Positions 16,579 through 26,149 of a stretch of 64,000 nucleotides of DNA are shown here, piece by piece; position 1 is the stretch's first letter, and the number at the start of each line of letters is the position of its first letter. The position numbers and the translations under genes are program-made. The stretch covers positions 29,797 through 93,796 of the forward strand of contig NZ_AQXM01000057.1 in the NCBI RefSeq assembly GCF_000376245.1, written 5' to 3'. The DNA is from Acaricomes phytoseiuli DSM 14247 (GTDB taxonomy: Bacteria > Actinomycetota > Actinomycetes > Actinomycetales > Micrococcaceae). A model generated the notes under the pieces. The model searched no databases and had not been told where the DNA came from. It saw only the letters and a list, made by a program, of their open reading frames with translations.

Positions 16579-18054
16579 TCACGCCGGATCAGCGATGCCG
16601 ATGTACTGGGTATAGAGGTACTCTTCGATGCCTTCCACTCCCCCTTCGCGGCCCAACCCGGACTGCTTAACGCCGCCGAAGGGCGCCGCGGGGTTGGAGA
16701 CCACACCGGCGTTGAGCCCGAGCATACCGGTCTCCAGGCGCTCGCCCATCCGCAGGCCGCGGTTGAGGTCCTGGGTGTAGACATAGGCGACGAGGCCGTA
16801 TTCGGTGGCATTGGCCAGCCGGACGGCCTCATCCTCGTCCCGGAAACTCACGATGGGCGCCACCGGGCCGAAGATCTCTTCCTGGAGGATCCGGGAGTCC
16901 TGCGGAACCTGCCCCAGCACCGTCGGCTGGTAGAAGTATCCTTGGCCTGCGACGGGGCCCCCACCGGTCAGTGCCACAGCACCCGCGGAGACCGCATCCG
17001 AGACGAGTTCATGCACTTTATCCCGGCTCTTGGCGTCGATGAGCGGGCCGATATCGCTGCCCTCCTCGATACCGGGGCCGGTATGCTTGGCAGCCACCGC
17101 GGCGGTGAACTTGCGGGAGAACTCCTCCGCCACCGATTCATGCACCAGAAAACGGTTGGCGGCGGTGCAGGCTTCGCCCATATTGCGCAGCTTGGCCGCC
17201 ATGGCGCCGGTCACGGCGGCATCGATATCCGCATCCTCGAAGACCAGGAACGGCGCATTGCCGCCGAGCTCCATGGAGGTACGCAGAATATTGGGGGCGG
17301 CGTCCGCGAGCAGCGCGCGCCCGACCTCGGTGGAACCGGTGAAGGAGAGCTTGCGCAAGCGGGGATCCACGAGGAGGTCACCCGTGGTGGCTCCCGCGGT
17401 AGTCGTCGGGATGACGTTGAGCACTCCGGCGGGCAAGCCCGCATCCAGCATGATCTGGGCGAAGAGCTGGGCGGTCAACGGGGTCAGGGCTGCGGGTTTG
17501 AGAACCATGGTGCACCCGGCGGCGACAGCCGGAGCGATCTTCCGGGTAGCCATCGCCAAGGGGAAGTTCCAGGGCGTGATCAGCAGGCAGGGGCCCACCG
17601 GTTTCTTCGTGACCAGCAGCCGGGATTTACCGTCCGGAGCTATTGAATAGCGCCCGAACGCCCGCACTGCCTCTTCGGAGAACCAGCGCAGGAACTCAGA
17701 ACCGTAAGTCACTTCACCGCGAGCCTCGGCCAGCGGTTTGCCCATCTCGAGGGTCATCAGCAGCGCGAAGTCCTCGGCGCGGTCGGTCACCGCGGTGAAA
17801 GCCCTCCGCAGGATCTCCCCGCGTTCCCGGGGCGCGGTCGCGGCCCAGGCCTCCTGCGCCGCTGCGGCGGCATCGAGGGCGGCTGCTGCGTCTGCGGCAC
17901 CGGCATCAGCGATCTCGACAAGCACCTCGCCGGTCGCCGGGTTCTCCACCGCGAAGCGCTGACCGCTGGCCGCCGGACGCCACTGGCCGTCGATGAGCAG
18001 CCCTGTCGGGACTTCAGCAAGCAGCGCGGAAATGCGCTCCGGGGAAACAGCCAT
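16579..18054 (-). CDS. gabD: NAD(P)-dependent succinate-semialdehyde dehydrogenase
   Basis: An aldehyde dehydrogenase of 491 residues most like succinate-semialdehyde dehydrogenases, which feed 4-aminobutyrate carbon into the TCA cycle. Visible: VGPCLLITPWNFPLAMATRK, SFTGSTEVGRALL for cofactor binding, MELGGNAPFLVFEDAD with the general-base Glu, GEACTAANRFLVH with the catalytic Cys, and C-terminal PFGGVKQSGLGREGG. The ATG at 18054 (MAVSPERISALLAEV) is chosen over an upstream start at 18183 because the added residues are unlike the family; GGAG lies 11 bases before. It stands between rsmI and tatD, where metG is usual in related genomes. No 4-aminobutyrate transaminase is nearby, so substrate assignment is moderate. 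Confidence 0.88.
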   Translation of the reverse strand: MAVSPERISALLAEVPTGLLIDGQWRPAASGQRFAVENPATGEVLVEIADAGAADAAAALDAAAAAQEAWAATAPRERGEILRRAFTAVTDRAEDFALLMTLEMGKPLAEARGEVTYGSEFLRWFSEEAVRAFGRYSIAPDGKSRLLVTKKPVGPCLLITPWNFPLAMATRKIAPAVAAGCTMVLKPAALTPLTAQLFAQIMLDAGLPAGVLNVIPTTTAGATTGDLLVDPRLRKLSFTGSTEVGRALLADAAPNILRTSMELGGNAPFLVFEDADIDAAVTGAMAAKLRNMGEACTAANRFLVHESVAEEFSRKFTAAVAAKHTGPGIEEGSDIGPLIDAKSRDKVHELVSDAVSAGAVALTGGGPVAGQGYFYQPTVLGQVPQDSRILQEEIFGPVAPIVSFRDEDEAVRLANATEYGLVAYVYTQDLNRGLRMGERLETGMLGLNAGVVSNPAAPFGGVKQSGLGREGGVEGIEEYLYTQYIGIADPA

Positions 18055-18261
18055 CGTGATACCAGCTCCTTTGACGAACGACGAGCCTCGGACCGAGCTC
18101 TTGCACTTCACGCTATTGCTCCGAGCCATGAGCTGTCTATGCCTCATCGGCAGCTGCTCCGCAGCCCGATTGTGCACCAGCACAACGTGGGATCAGCCGA
18201 TCCCCCTTCTCCCCTTTATCCCCAAGTGCACGAACAGTTGCCAGAAGCAGCCGGATGGCAG

Positions 18262-19152
18262 CTAGGGAGTAGGCTCAGCGGTGTTCGCGGCCCGGGCCTC
18301 GAGCACCGCCTGATACAGCTCGCGCTTACTGGTACCACTGCTTCCCGCCACCACAGCAACCGCGTCCTTGAGCCGCAAACCGTCCTGCATCAGCTGCTGC
18401 ACCTGTGCCACCTGCTCCTCGGCCGAGCCCGCCCCGGACGTCGCTGCGCTCTGCGCGCCGACGACCACAGCGATCTCGCCGCGCACTTCGGCCCCCTCCG
18501 CCCAGCCCGCCAGCTCGCCGAGCGCGCCCCGCAGCACCTCTTCGTATTCTTTGGTCAGCTCTCGGGCCACTGCAGCTGGCCGGTCCGCACCCAGCACCGC
18601 GGTAAGCGCGGCCAGCATCGCGGCGAGCCGATGCGGGGCTTCGAAGAAGATGAGAGTCCGCGGATCTGCCGCCAGCTCCTGAAGCCGGCGCTCCCGCTCT
18701 CCGGCTTTACGGGGCAGGAATCCTTCGAAGGCGAAGCGGTCCGTGGGCAGGCCGGAAAGCGCCAAGGCCGCGAGCGCGGCAGAGGCTCCGGGGATCGCGG
18801 TGATCCGGACGCCGGCATCGATCGCGGCTGTGACGAGCCGGTACCCGGGGTCGGAGACCGAAGGCATCCCGGCATCGGAGACGAGCAGCACGGTGGCCCC
18901 GGCCTGGGCTGCTTCGATGAGCTCTGGGGTCTTCGCGAGCTCGTTGTGCTCGTGATAACTGATCGTTTTGCCCTCGATTCGTATACCGAGCGCTTTCGTC
19001 AGCCTGAGCAGCCTCCGAGTGTCTTCCGCGGCGACAATATCGGCCTGGGACAGCCACTCGACCAGCCTCGCCGGAGCATCGCCGGGATTGCCGATGGGCG
19101 TGGCTCCGAGCACAATCTGACCAGCCGATTCGGCCTCCCAGGAGGATCGCAT
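18262..19152 (-). CDS. rsmI: 16S rRNA (cytidine1402-2'-O)-methyltransferase
   Basis: RsmI methylates the ribose of C1402 in the 16S rRNA decoding centre. It is a tetrapyrrole-methylase-fold protein: VLGATPIGNPGDAPARLVEW, AEDTRRLLRLTKALGI, SYHEHNE, LLVSDAGMPSVSDPGYRLV, AIPGASAALAALALSGLP, and FEGFLPRKAGERERRLQEL with TLIFFEAPHR. Length is 296 residues, as usual. The ATG is at 19152. It is divergent from the O-mannosyltransferase gene, a pairing also conserved in mycobacteria. Between them is a three-copy 8-bp repeat. Confidence 0.95.
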   Translation of the reverse strand: MRSSWEAESAGQIVLGATPIGNPGDAPARLVEWLSQADIVAAEDTRRLLRLTKALGIRIEGKTISYHEHNELAKTPELIEAAQAGATVLLVSDAGMPSVSDPGYRLVTAAIDAGVRITAIPGASAALAALALSGLPTDRFAFEGFLPRKAGERERRLQELAADPRTLIFFEAPHRLAAMLAALTAVLGADRPAAVARELTKEYEEVLRGALGELAGWAEGAEVRGEIAVVVGAQSAATSGAGSAEEQVAQVQQLMQDGLRLKDAVAVVAGSSGTSKRELYQAVLEARAANTAEPTP

Positions 19153-19178
19153 ACCCCTAGCCTAGTATTTCCGGGCTG

Positions 19179-19202
19179 GTGCTGAGGTGCTGAGGTGCTG
19201 AG
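19179..19202. repeat. Three tandem copies of GTGCTGAG
   Basis: Three perfect 8-bp copies lie in the 70-bp gap between the divergent rsmI and O-mannosyltransferase genes. The unit length makes it a possible slippage site that would alter promoter spacing. Confidence 0.8.
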
Positions 19203-19221
19203 TACCACCGGTACCATTGGC

Positions 19222-20886
19222 ATGGTGAGCCAGGACCTTCGCGAGCGCGGCGCAGCGGGCGCGAAACCGCGCACCGCCCGCGGCGCATGGCTCAGCAGCG
19301 CAGAACAGGCCCTGAGTCTGAGCGGTTTGCAGAAACGCCTCGGAGTGGGCGGCCCCGGATTCCGCGCATTGCCTCCTGGCCTGCGGCTCTGGTTCTGGCT
19401 CGGACCGCTGCTGACGGCCGTTCTCGGCGGCATCCTGCGTTTCTGGCGCTTGGGTGAACCCCGCACCCTGGTCTTCGACGAGACCTACTACGTCAAGGAC
19501 GCCTACTCGTATCTGGTGAGCGGCTATGAACGTGCATGGGGCAGCGACCCCAACGCTCAATTCGCCGCCGGGGATTTCTCCGAGCTGCTACCGGGCCCCG
19601 GATATGTTGTGCACCCGCCCGTCGGCAAATGGCTGATCGCCGCGGGGATGCAGCTTTTCGGACCGGAGAGTAGCTTCGGGTGGAGGTTCAGCACAGCCCT
19701 GGTCGGCACTATCGCGGTGCTCGTGGTCGCGCTGATCGCGCAGAAGCTCTTCCGGTCCACACTGCTGGGCATCGCGGCCGGCCTGCTGATGGCCGTAGAT
19801 GGCCAGGCGATCGTGATGTCCCGGACCGCATTGCTGGATAACTACGTGATGTTCTTCGCGCTCTTGGCCTTCGGAGCCCTGTTGCTAGACCGCGATGACG
19901 GTCGGCGCAGGCTGGCTCGCAGATTATCCGCGCAGCTCAGCGGGGCCACCGGCGAGGCCAGAGCGGCCAAGATGCTCTACGGGCCTTTCCTCGGCCTGCG
20001 CTGGTGGCGGATCGCGGCCGGAGTCTGCCTCGGATTGAGCATCGGATCCAAATGGAGCGGGTTGTTCTTCCTGGCCGCTTTCGGGCTGATGAGCGTGCTC
20101 TGGGACGCATCGGCCAGGCGGCAGGCAGGGATCAGGCGCTGGTTCACGGGGGCCTTCCTAAAGGATTCGCCACTCGCCTTCCTCAGTGTCGTCCCCGTGG
20201 CGGCCCTGACCTATCTGGCGAGCTGGAAGGGCTGGCTGCTCTCCAGCGATGCCTATAACCGAAATTGGGCGGCGAGCAACCCTGCTCAGGGCTGGGAGTG
20301 GGTGCCGGATTCGCTGCGCTCGCTCTGGGCCTATCACCAGGCCATGTACACCTCCGGCGTCTCGATCACCTCGGAGCACCCGTATTCGGCCAACGCCTGG
20401 TCCTGGCTGGTGATGGGACGGCCGACATCGTTCTTCGCCCAGTACCCTTCATCCGGTTGCAGCGCTGACCGCTGCGCCCAGGTGGTCAACTCGGTGGGCA
20501 ACCCGCTCATCTGGTGGTCCGGTACAGCAGCCCTGCTTTTCCTGGTCGGATACTGGATCCTGCGCAGGGACTGGCGGGCGGCTGCCATTCTCTGCGGCTG
20601 GGCCGCCGGCTACCTGCCCTGGCTGCTGTACCCGGAGCGCACGATTTTCTTCTTCTACGTCATCGCCTATACGCCGTACATGATCCTTGCCCTGGTGTTC
20701 TGCCTGGGGCTGCTCCTGGGGCCTCGAGAAGCGCCGCCGTGGCGGCGGCAGCAGGGTACGCTCTTCCTCCTCGGGTTCCTGATCCTCGCCGTACTGATCA
20801 GCGCCTTCTTCATGTCCATCTGGACCGCGGAGGTCATCAACTACGAGGAGTGGCGCTCGCACATGTGGATGCCCAGCTGGGTCTGA
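19222..20886 (+). CDS. pmt: Protein O-mannosyltransferase (GT39)
   Basis: A polytopic membrane enzyme that transfers mannose from polyprenyl-phosphate-mannose to Ser/Thr of secreted proteins. The first extracytoplasmic loop has the catalytic Asp-Glu in RTLVFDETYYVKDAYSYLV, followed by VVHPPVGKWLIAAG, SRTALLDNYVMFFALL and SIGSKWSGLFFLA; about 11 hydrophobic segments follow, with a C-terminal PWLLYPERTIFFFYVIAYTP block. The length of about 555 residues fits actinobacterial Pmt. The start is probably ATG 19222 (MVSQDLRERG); a GTG at 19195 lies inside the tandem repeat. It is divergent from rsmI, as in Mycobacterium. Confidence 0.92.
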   Translation: MVSQDLRERGAAGAKPRTARGAWLSSAEQALSLSGLQKRLGVGGPGFRALPPGLRLWFWLGPLLTAVLGGILRFWRLGEPRTLVFDETYYVKDAYSYLVSGYERAWGSDPNAQFAAGDFSELLPGPGYVVHPPVGKWLIAAGMQLFGPESSFGWRFSTALVGTIAVLVVALIAQKLFRSTLLGIAAGLLMAVDGQAIVMSRTALLDNYVMFFALLAFGALLLDRDDGRRRLARRLSAQLSGATGEARAAKMLYGPFLGLRWWRIAAGVCLGLSIGSKWSGLFFLAAFGLMSVLWDASARRQAGIRRWFTGAFLKDSPLAFLSVVPVAALTYLASWKGWLLSSDAYNRNWAASNPAQGWEWVPDSLRSLWAYHQAMYTSGVSITSEHPYSANAWSWLVMGRPTSFFAQYPSSGCSADRCAQVVNSVGNPLIWWSGTAALLFLVGYWILRRDWRAAAILCGWAAGYLPWLLYPERTIFFFYVIAYTPYMILALVFCLGLLLGPREAPPWRRQQGTLFLLGFLILAVLISAFFMSIWTAEVINYEEWRSHMWMPSWV

Positions 20887-20948
20887 TCACCTTAAGTCCG
20901 AAGCGGTCAAATCCGAGCCAACTTTCTAGCTCTGAGTGCAGATTCAGC

Positions 20949-22052
20949 TCAGGAAGCGGCCCGGCGGCCCTGGCGACGACGCTGCGTGGTGTCGGTGTCG
21001 TCTTGGCCTGCCTCCCCGGTGCGCCGCTCGTCCACATAGCGCTGGGCTTCAGCACTGTTCGAGCGCCTGCGCTTGGTGGGCCAGGTGAAAGCGAACACCA
21101 GGGAGGCGACGATGAGCACGAGCGCGGCGATCACGATCGCCGAATCCGTCCAGAACGGCCCCGGGAAGAGGCGGATCAGTGTATCCGATACCGCGAAGAC
21201 CCAGGTGCCATCGGTGAAGAAGATCTGGTGGAATCCGGTGAAGAAGCGCTCCCAGCCGGTGAGCGCCAGCACGGCGAGCACGATCATGATCACCAGAATC
21301 GCCATGGACCCGGCGAAAAGCGCCCTGCGAACCCCTCCCGGGTTTCTCCGCAGCAGATAGGTCACGCCGATGACCAATACGGCCAGCAACACGAAGGCCA
21401 CCAGCATGGACAGGCCGTAGACGAGCTTCACATCCGCCATATGGCTCACTTCAGAGGCCGCGAAGAGCGGCTGCCCGTTCGGACCGACCAGATCGCCCAG
21501 GTAACGAGAGCCGGCGAGATTGTTCAGATAGTCAACGGTGTATGAGCCGTACGTTAGGCGATCTTCAGTAGAGAACCCGAAGACATCGGCGGGGAAGCCG
21601 GGCCGGTAGTACTCGGCCCAGAGGAAAAGCGGCGAGGCGATCAGGCGGATGGCCGCGGCCACGAGCACCACCGGGAAGCAGATGGCAACGATCACTTGCC
21701 AGATCCGTGGCATCACCGGACGCGCATCCGCGGCCTGCACCCGCTCTGAGCTGCGCCGCTCCACTTCTTCCTCAGGGGGCCGGATCGAGAGCATCTCAGT
21801 GTAGGCGGCAGGCTCCTGGCCGCTGCGCTTGACCGCTTCCGGCAAGGGACGGGCAGTACGCTCGGGGCCCTGCTGCCCGGCTTTCGCCGAAGCAAGCCAG
21901 TCGAACGCCGGCTCGGCGGCGGAGTCATCGGCCTCTTCGTCGCTCTGATAGGCAGCCAACTGTGCAGCGAGCTCCTCGGCCTCAGCGGAAGTACCGGACT
22001 CCTGGGAATCCGGACGGCGGGAATCGGGAGTGTTCTCATTTTGGCTGCTCAC
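20949..22052 (-). CDS. DUF1461 / TIGR01906 membrane protein
   Basis: An integral membrane protein of about 367 residues. The first 120 residues are polar and acidic (SSQNENTPDSRRPDSQESG and on). Four membrane spans follow (VIVAICFPVVLVAAAIRLIA, YGLSMLVAFVLLAVLVIGVT, AGSMAILVIMIVLAVLAL and SAIVIAALVLIVASLVFAF) with large extracytoplasmic loops carrying YRPGFPADVFGFSTEDRLTY and SEVSHMADVKLVYG, characteristic of the family. Start GTG at 22052. The long acidic N-terminus is unusual compared with Firmicute members. Function is unknown. It is convergent with pmt and follows the SpoIIM-like gene on the same strand. Confidence 0.8.
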   Translation of the reverse strand: MSSQNENTPDSRRPDSQESGTSAEAEELAAQLAAYQSDEEADDSAAEPAFDWLASAKAGQQGPERTARPLPEAVKRSGQEPAAYTEMLSIRPPEEEVERRSSERVQAADARPVMPRIWQVIVAICFPVVLVAAAIRLIASPLFLWAEYYRPGFPADVFGFSTEDRLTYGSYTVDYLNNLAGSRYLGDLVGPNGQPLFAASEVSHMADVKLVYGLSMLVAFVLLAVLVIGVTYLLRRNPGGVRRALFAGSMAILVIMIVLAVLALTGWERFFTGFHQIFFTDGTWVFAVSDTLIRLFPGPFWTDSAIVIAALVLIVASLVFAFTWPTKRRRSNSAEAQRYVDERRTGEAGQDDTDTTQRRRQGRRAAS

Positions 22053-22137
22053 ATTCCGACAGTAGCCAGGAACCAGCGCGATAACACGTTGCCACCCCGT
22101 GAAGATGGGAGAACCTGTGCGTAGAGCCGCAAATCTT

Positions 22138-23130
22138 TCAGGCGGCGGGAAGGAGGCTGCCCCGCTCTTCCTCACTGAGATCGCCCTGATGCCCCGCCCG
22201 GACGGCGCGCCCGCCCAGGATCACAGTGTAGGCCCAGTAACCGACCAGAACCGCGGCGCCGATGGTGATCTTCAACCAGACCGGCAACGTCGATGGGGTC
22301 ACCCAGGCCTCGACTATCCCGGAAACGAGAAGTATCACCACCAGGCCCAATGCCACCGTGGCCAGAGCCCTACCTTCCCGCGCCAGTGCATCACGGCGCC
22401 GCATGGATCCCGGCGCGATCCAGGCCCAGAAAATCTTCAGCCCAGCAGCGGCGGCCAAGAAGATCGCGGTCAGCTCCATCAATCCGTGCGGCAGGATATA
22501 GCTGAAGAACGTGTCACCGCGATCATAAGCGAACATCACGCCACCGGTGATCCCAATGTTCATAGCGTTGTTGTACAGCACGAAGGGAACCCACACGCCG
22601 GTGATCCCGAAGAATATGGCTTGTGCGGCAACAAACGAATTGTTCACCCATACCTGGCCGCCGAAAGAAGTCGCCGGGTTCTCCGAGTAATAGGCGGCGA
22701 AGTCCTGTCCGGTGAGCTGTTCCAAGTCTTGCTGACTGCTCATGAAACGCAGCAGATCGGGGCTGTTCATAGCCCAGAGCCCGAACAGCACCGCCACCCC
22801 GGTGAAGATCACCCCGATGGCGATGGTCAGCCAGCGCAGCCGGTAGCAGGCCGCGGGCAGACTGTATTCGAAGAACTGGCGCACCGGCGCCCAGGGGCCG
22901 GAACGGGCTCCTGTGAACCGCGTCCGAGCTCGGGCGAGCAGAGCCGCGAGGGAGCCGGAGAGCGCGCTCTCCGGGGAGATCGAGCGCAAGGTGGAGAGCT
23001 GGGTGGAGACGCTCTGGTACAGCCGGAGCAGTTCATCGGCGTCCGCGCCGCTGAGCCGGGGCTGCTTGCAGAGTTCGCGCAGACGCTCCCATTCCGCACG
23101 ATGCACTGCGCTGAAGGCATCCAGATCCAC
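22138..23130 (-). CDS. SpoIIM / stage II sporulation protein M-like membrane protein
   Basis: A 330-residue membrane protein of the SpoIIM family, found widely in non-sporulating actinobacteria. It begins MDLDAFSAVHRAEWERLREL, a soluble helical domain, then several spans (LTIAIGVIFTGVAVLFGLW, FVAAQAIFFGITGVWVPFVL, LPHGLMELTAIFLAAAAGLK). The block NNAMNIGITGGVMFAYD is typical. It is divergent (90 bp) from the RDD-family gene; this pair is a common neighbourhood in actinobacteria and the two may act together in the membrane. Start GTG at 23130. The precise role outside sporulation is not known. Confidence 0.88.
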   Translation of the reverse strand: MDLDAFSAVHRAEWERLRELCKQPRLSGADADELLRLYQSVSTQLSTLRSISPESALSGSLAALLARARTRFTGARSGPWAPVRQFFEYSLPAACYRLRWLTIAIGVIFTGVAVLFGLWAMNSPDLLRFMSSQQDLEQLTGQDFAAYYSENPATSFGGQVWVNNSFVAAQAIFFGITGVWVPFVLYNNAMNIGITGGVMFAYDRGDTFFSYILPHGLMELTAIFLAAAAGLKIFWAWIAPGSMRRRDALAREGRALATVALGLVVILLVSGIVEAWVTPSTLPVWLKITIGAAVLVGYWAYTVILGGRAVRAGHQGDLSEEERGSLLPAA

Positions 23131-23220
23131 AGCTTCACCTTACTCTGTCCTAGCGTTGCCCGGCCCTTATTCGGACTCATCAAAACTCTTGAGCCTTGAT
23201 ATCTGGCATAGGCTGGAGCG

Positions 23221-24018
23221 ATGAGCAGCATCGTCACCGGTGAAGCGGTGGTCCTGGAACTGCGCCCCGCCTCGTTCGCCTCCCGAGCCCTGGGCGCGAT
23301 ACTCGATGCCTTCGTGCTCCTAGTGATCCTGATCGTCGGCTATATAGCGTTTTTCTCCATCGTGACAGACCTGGACCCCTCGGCTATCGTGGCGCTGAGC
23401 CTCGGCTGGCTGCTGTTCTGCCTGCTCATCATCCCGCTCTGCGTGGAGACGCTGAGCCGGGGCCGGTCCATCGGCAAATTAGCCGCCGGGCTGAGGATCG
23501 TGCGCTTGGACGGCGGGGCGATCCGGTTCCGGCACGCCTTGCTGAGAAGCTTCACCGCCATCCTAGAGATCTACATGACGCTCGGCGGGATAGCGCTAAT
23601 CACGGCACTGGTTAATGAGCGCTCGCAGCGGCTCGGCGATCTGCTCGCCGGCACCTATGCCATTCGAGAGCGGTCCTCGGAGCCACCGCGCACCGTGATC
23701 ACCGCACCGCCGTTTCTGGCACCCTGGTTGGCCCTGGCCGATATCGGCAGGATCCCGGACGGGCTCGGCCGCCGTATCGCACAGTTCCTGCACCAGGCTC
23801 CGGAGATGTCAGCGCCTTCCCGCGATCGGCTGGGGAAGTCCCTGGCGGAGGAGACTCTGCTCTGGGTTGCCCCGCCCCCGCCCCCGGGAACGCATCCGGA
23901 GGCTTATCTGGCAGCGGTTGTCGCTGCGCGGCGGGAACGTGATTATCAGCGGCTGAGCACTGCCCAGGAACGCGCCAGTGATACCAGTGCGCGGCTCACC
24001 CGGCTGCCCTTCGAATAA
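23221..24018 (+). CDS. RDD family membrane protein
   Basis: A 265-residue protein with an N-terminal RDD domain: PASFASRALGAILDAFVLLV, LIIPLCVETLSRGRSIGKLA, then AGLRIVRLDGGAIRFRHALL and a third span (LEIYMTLGGIALITALVNER). The conserved R, D and G positions are visible. The last 110 residues are soluble and contain a Pro run (PPPPPG). It is divergent from the SpoIIM-like gene. Proposed functions of RDD proteins (sodium-proton exchange, membrane scaffolding) are not established for this type. Confidence 0.88.
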   Translation: MSSIVTGEAVVLELRPASFASRALGAILDAFVLLVILIVGYIAFFSIVTDLDPSAIVALSLGWLLFCLLIIPLCVETLSRGRSIGKLAAGLRIVRLDGGAIRFRHALLRSFTAILEIYMTLGGIALITALVNERSQRLGDLLAGTYAIRERSSEPPRTVITAPPFLAPWLALADIGRIPDGLGRRIAQFLHQAPEMSAPSRDRLGKSLAEETLLWVAPPPPPGTHPEAYLAAVVAARRERDYQRLSTAQERASDTSARLTRLPFE

Positions 24019-24131
24019 CCGATCGCACGGTTTAGCGCTGCGCTCACTACACCCCGTACGCCCAGGGGATGTTCCAGCCACCGAAGCCGTCGGTGGTCGC
24101 GATGAAACCGCAATAAATAAAGCGATAAAGC

Positions 24132-25625
24132 TCAGTAGCGGTAGTGCTCAGGCTTATAAGGCCCCGCCACATCGACATCGAGGTACTCCGCTTGCGCTTT
24201 GCTCAGCTCCGTGAGCTCCACCCCGAGAGCGCCCAGGTGCAGGCGGGCAACTTTCTCATCGAGCACTTTGGGCAGCACGTAGACCTGGCGCTGGTAGGAC
24301 CGCTGCGCCGGATCGGCACCCGATTCCCGGTAGTCCTGGAAGAGCTCGATCTGGGCGATGGTCTGATTGGCGAAAGAGTTGCTCATCACGAACGACGGAT
24401 GCCCGGTGGCGTTGCCGAGGTTGAGTAGACGCCCTTCGGAGAGCACGATGATGGAGCGCTCCTGGGCACTGTCCGCCTCAAAGACCCACTCGTGAACCTG
24501 AGGCTTGATCTCCACTTTGCGCACGCCCGGAACCCGGCCCAGGCCGGCCATATCGATTTCATTATCGAAGTGGCCGATATTGCCGACGATCGCTTTGTCT
24601 TTCATCGCCAGCATGTGCTCGGCCATGATGACGTCCTTGTTGCCCGTGGTGGTGATGAAGATATCGCCCAGTGGCAGCACTGATTCGAGCTGAGCGACCT
24701 GATATCCGTCCATCGCGGCCTGCAGCGCGCAGATGGGGTCAATTTCCGTCACGATCACCCTGGCACCCTGGCCGCGGAAGGCTTCGGCTGCGCCCTTGCC
24801 GACATCCCCGTAACCGCAGACCACCGCGACTTTGCCGCCGATGAGCACATCGGTAGCCCGGTTGATGCCATCCGGCAGGGAATGCCGGATGCCGTATTTA
24901 TTGTCGAATTTACTCTTGGTCACCGAATCGTTGACGTTGATCGCGGGGAACAGCAGGGTACCCTGCTCCGCCAGCTGGTAGAGCCGGTGCACACCGGTCG
25001 TGGTCTCTTCGGTGACTCCGTGAATATCCGCTGCGATACGACCCCACTGCCCCGGATCGGCGGCCTGCGCTGCGCGGAGCCGCTCCAGGATCACCCGCCA
25101 TTCCTCGGGATCCTCTTCAGTCGCCGCGGGGACCGCCCCGGCGGCTTCGTATTCCACGCCTTTGTGCAGGAACAGAGTCACGTCCCCGCCGTCGTCGAGG
25201 ATCATATTGGGGCCCTGCATACCGACGTCACCGGTCTCCTCTGCCGACCATCTCAGGATCTGTTCGGTCGCCCACCAGTACTCCTCCAGAGTCTCACCTT
25301 TCCAGGCGAAGACCGGAACCCCCTGCGGGTCCTCCGGGGTGCCCTGCCCCACGACCACCGCGGCAGCGGCCTCATCCTGGGTGGAGAAGATATTGCACGA
25401 CGCCCAGCGGACCTTAGCCCCCAAGGCGATCAGCGTCTCGATCAACACCGCGGTCTGCACGGTCATGTGCAGGGAACCGGCGATGCGCGCTCCGCGCAAC
25501 GGCTGGCTCTCGCCGAACTCTTCCCGTAAAGCCATCAGCCCTGGCATCTCGTGCTCGGCTAGCCGAATCTGGTGCCGGCCAGCAGCCGCCAGGCTGATGT
25601 CCGCGATCTTGTAATCCAGTGTCAT
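24132..25625 (-). CDS. ahcY: Adenosylhomocysteinase
   Basis: S-adenosylhomocysteine hydrolase splits SAH to adenosine and homocysteine, relieving product inhibition of methyltransferases; cytosolic, NAD-bound. Motifs: [56 protein letters not shown] with the catalytic Lys/Asp region, [18 protein letters not shown] for NAD, and a C-terminal [19 protein letters not shown] with the conserved Lys and Tyr. The 497-residue length includes the actinobacterial insert. Start ATG 25625. It follows Trm112 with a terminator-like hairpin between, so it probably has its own promoter. I saw no SAH riboswitch in the 120-bp leader. Confidence 0.97.
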   Translation of the reverse strand: MTLDYKIADISLAAAGRHQIRLAEHEMPGLMALREEFGESQPLRGARIAGSLHMTVQTAVLIETLIALGAKVRWASCNIFSTQDEAAAAVVVGQGTPEDPQGVPVFAWKGETLEEYWWATEQILRWSAEETGDVGMQGPNMILDDGGDVTLFLHKGVEYEAAGAVPAATEEDPEEWRVILERLRAAQAADPGQWGRIAADIHGVTEETTTGVHRLYQLAEQGTLLFPAINVNDSVTKSKFDNKYGIRHSLPDGINRATDVLIGGKVAVVCGYGDVGKGAAEAFRGQGARVIVTEIDPICALQAAMDGYQVAQLESVLPLGDIFITTTGNKDVIMAEHMLAMKDKAIVGNIGHFDNEIDMAGLGRVPGVRKVEIKPQVHEWVFEADSAQERSIIVLSEGRLLNLGNATGHPSFVMSNSFANQTIAQIELFQDYRESGADPAQRSYQRQVYVLPKVLDEKVARLHLGALGVELTELSKAQAEYLDVDVAGPYKPEHYRY

Positions 25626-25713
25626 GTCATCTCCGTAAGAACTCTTCGACTAGCGGCTGAAGGCAACCACTAGGGCATTGCAAACGGTCACAGCGAAAAG
25701 TGAAAGAAAAGTG

Positions 25714-25749
25714 AAAAAGAGGCTGAGTCAGGCGCCTGGTGAGGCAGCC
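25714..25749 (-). terminator. Probable intrinsic terminator after Trm112
   Basis: On the minus strand a hairpin (GGCTG with CAGCC outside, TCA with TGA inside) begins at the Trm112 stop and is followed by TCTTTTTC. It would separate Trm112 from ahcY transcription. Confidence 0.45.
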
Positions 25750-25976
25750 TAGTGTCCGGCTTCCGGCAAAGTACCAAAGGTATCGTCCGGGGCGGTTGCA
25801 GGCAGGAGAACCGGAATACCCTCGTCGATCGGGTACCGCAGCGGCGTGTCCTCCGGACCGGCACCAGTAGTTACCAGCTCCGCGCCATCCTGGCGCAGCG
25901 TCTGGCCGGTCAGTGGGCAGCGCAGAATCTCCAACAAGTCCTCGCTCAGCCTGACCACCAGGTGCGTACCCGTCAT
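25749..25976 (-). CDS. Trm112 family protein
   Basis: A 75-residue Trm112-like zinc-ribbon protein. The family acts as activating partner of methyltransferases, or of other enzymes in bacteria. The pattern SEDLLEILRCPLTGQTLR, then YPIDEGIPVLLP is typical. The first two zinc-site positions are reduced here to one Cys (LRCPLTG), so metal binding may be lost, as in several bacterial members. The ATG at 25976 has GGAGGAAACC in front; an upstream start at 26078 adds unrelated residues. In related genomes this gene lies between ahcY and phosphomannomutase; here the latter is absent. Confidence 0.82.
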   Translation of the reverse strand: MTGTHLVVRLSEDLLEILRCPLTGQTLRQDGAELVTTGAGPEDTPLRYPIDEGIPVLLPATAPDDTFGTLPEAGH

Positions 25977-26126
25977 GGTTTCCTCCACCCTTCCAGCGTT
26001 TGTTCGTCTGCCCAGCATCTGCTCAGCCGTACCGTCACCATTTTCGGGCCTTATTCGGCAACGATGCGCCGGAAGCACCGGCGGCTGGCATCCTCAGCCT
26101 ACCGGTATCCGGGCTTCACCGGCCTA

Positions 26127-26149
26127 GCGGCCGAAGGCCGCGTCTTTTT
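26127..26149 (+). terminator. Hairpin plus T-run inside a gene-free gap
   Basis: GCGGCC-GAA-GGCCGC is followed by GTCTTTTT, a good intrinsic terminator for the plus strand. No plus-strand gene ends here: the gap 25977-26232 separates two minus-strand genes. It may be a relic of a lost gene. I see no coding sequence in the gap. Confidence 0.5.

Noticed and set aside
19195..19222. GTG start of the O-mannosyltransferase inside the 8-bp repeat
   Set aside because: The in-frame ATG at 19222 is the simpler start, and the additional nine residues are repeat-derived.
24132..25748. SAH riboswitch before ahcY
   Set aside because: The 120-bp leader does not contain the conserved pattern; only a terminator-like hairpin was found.
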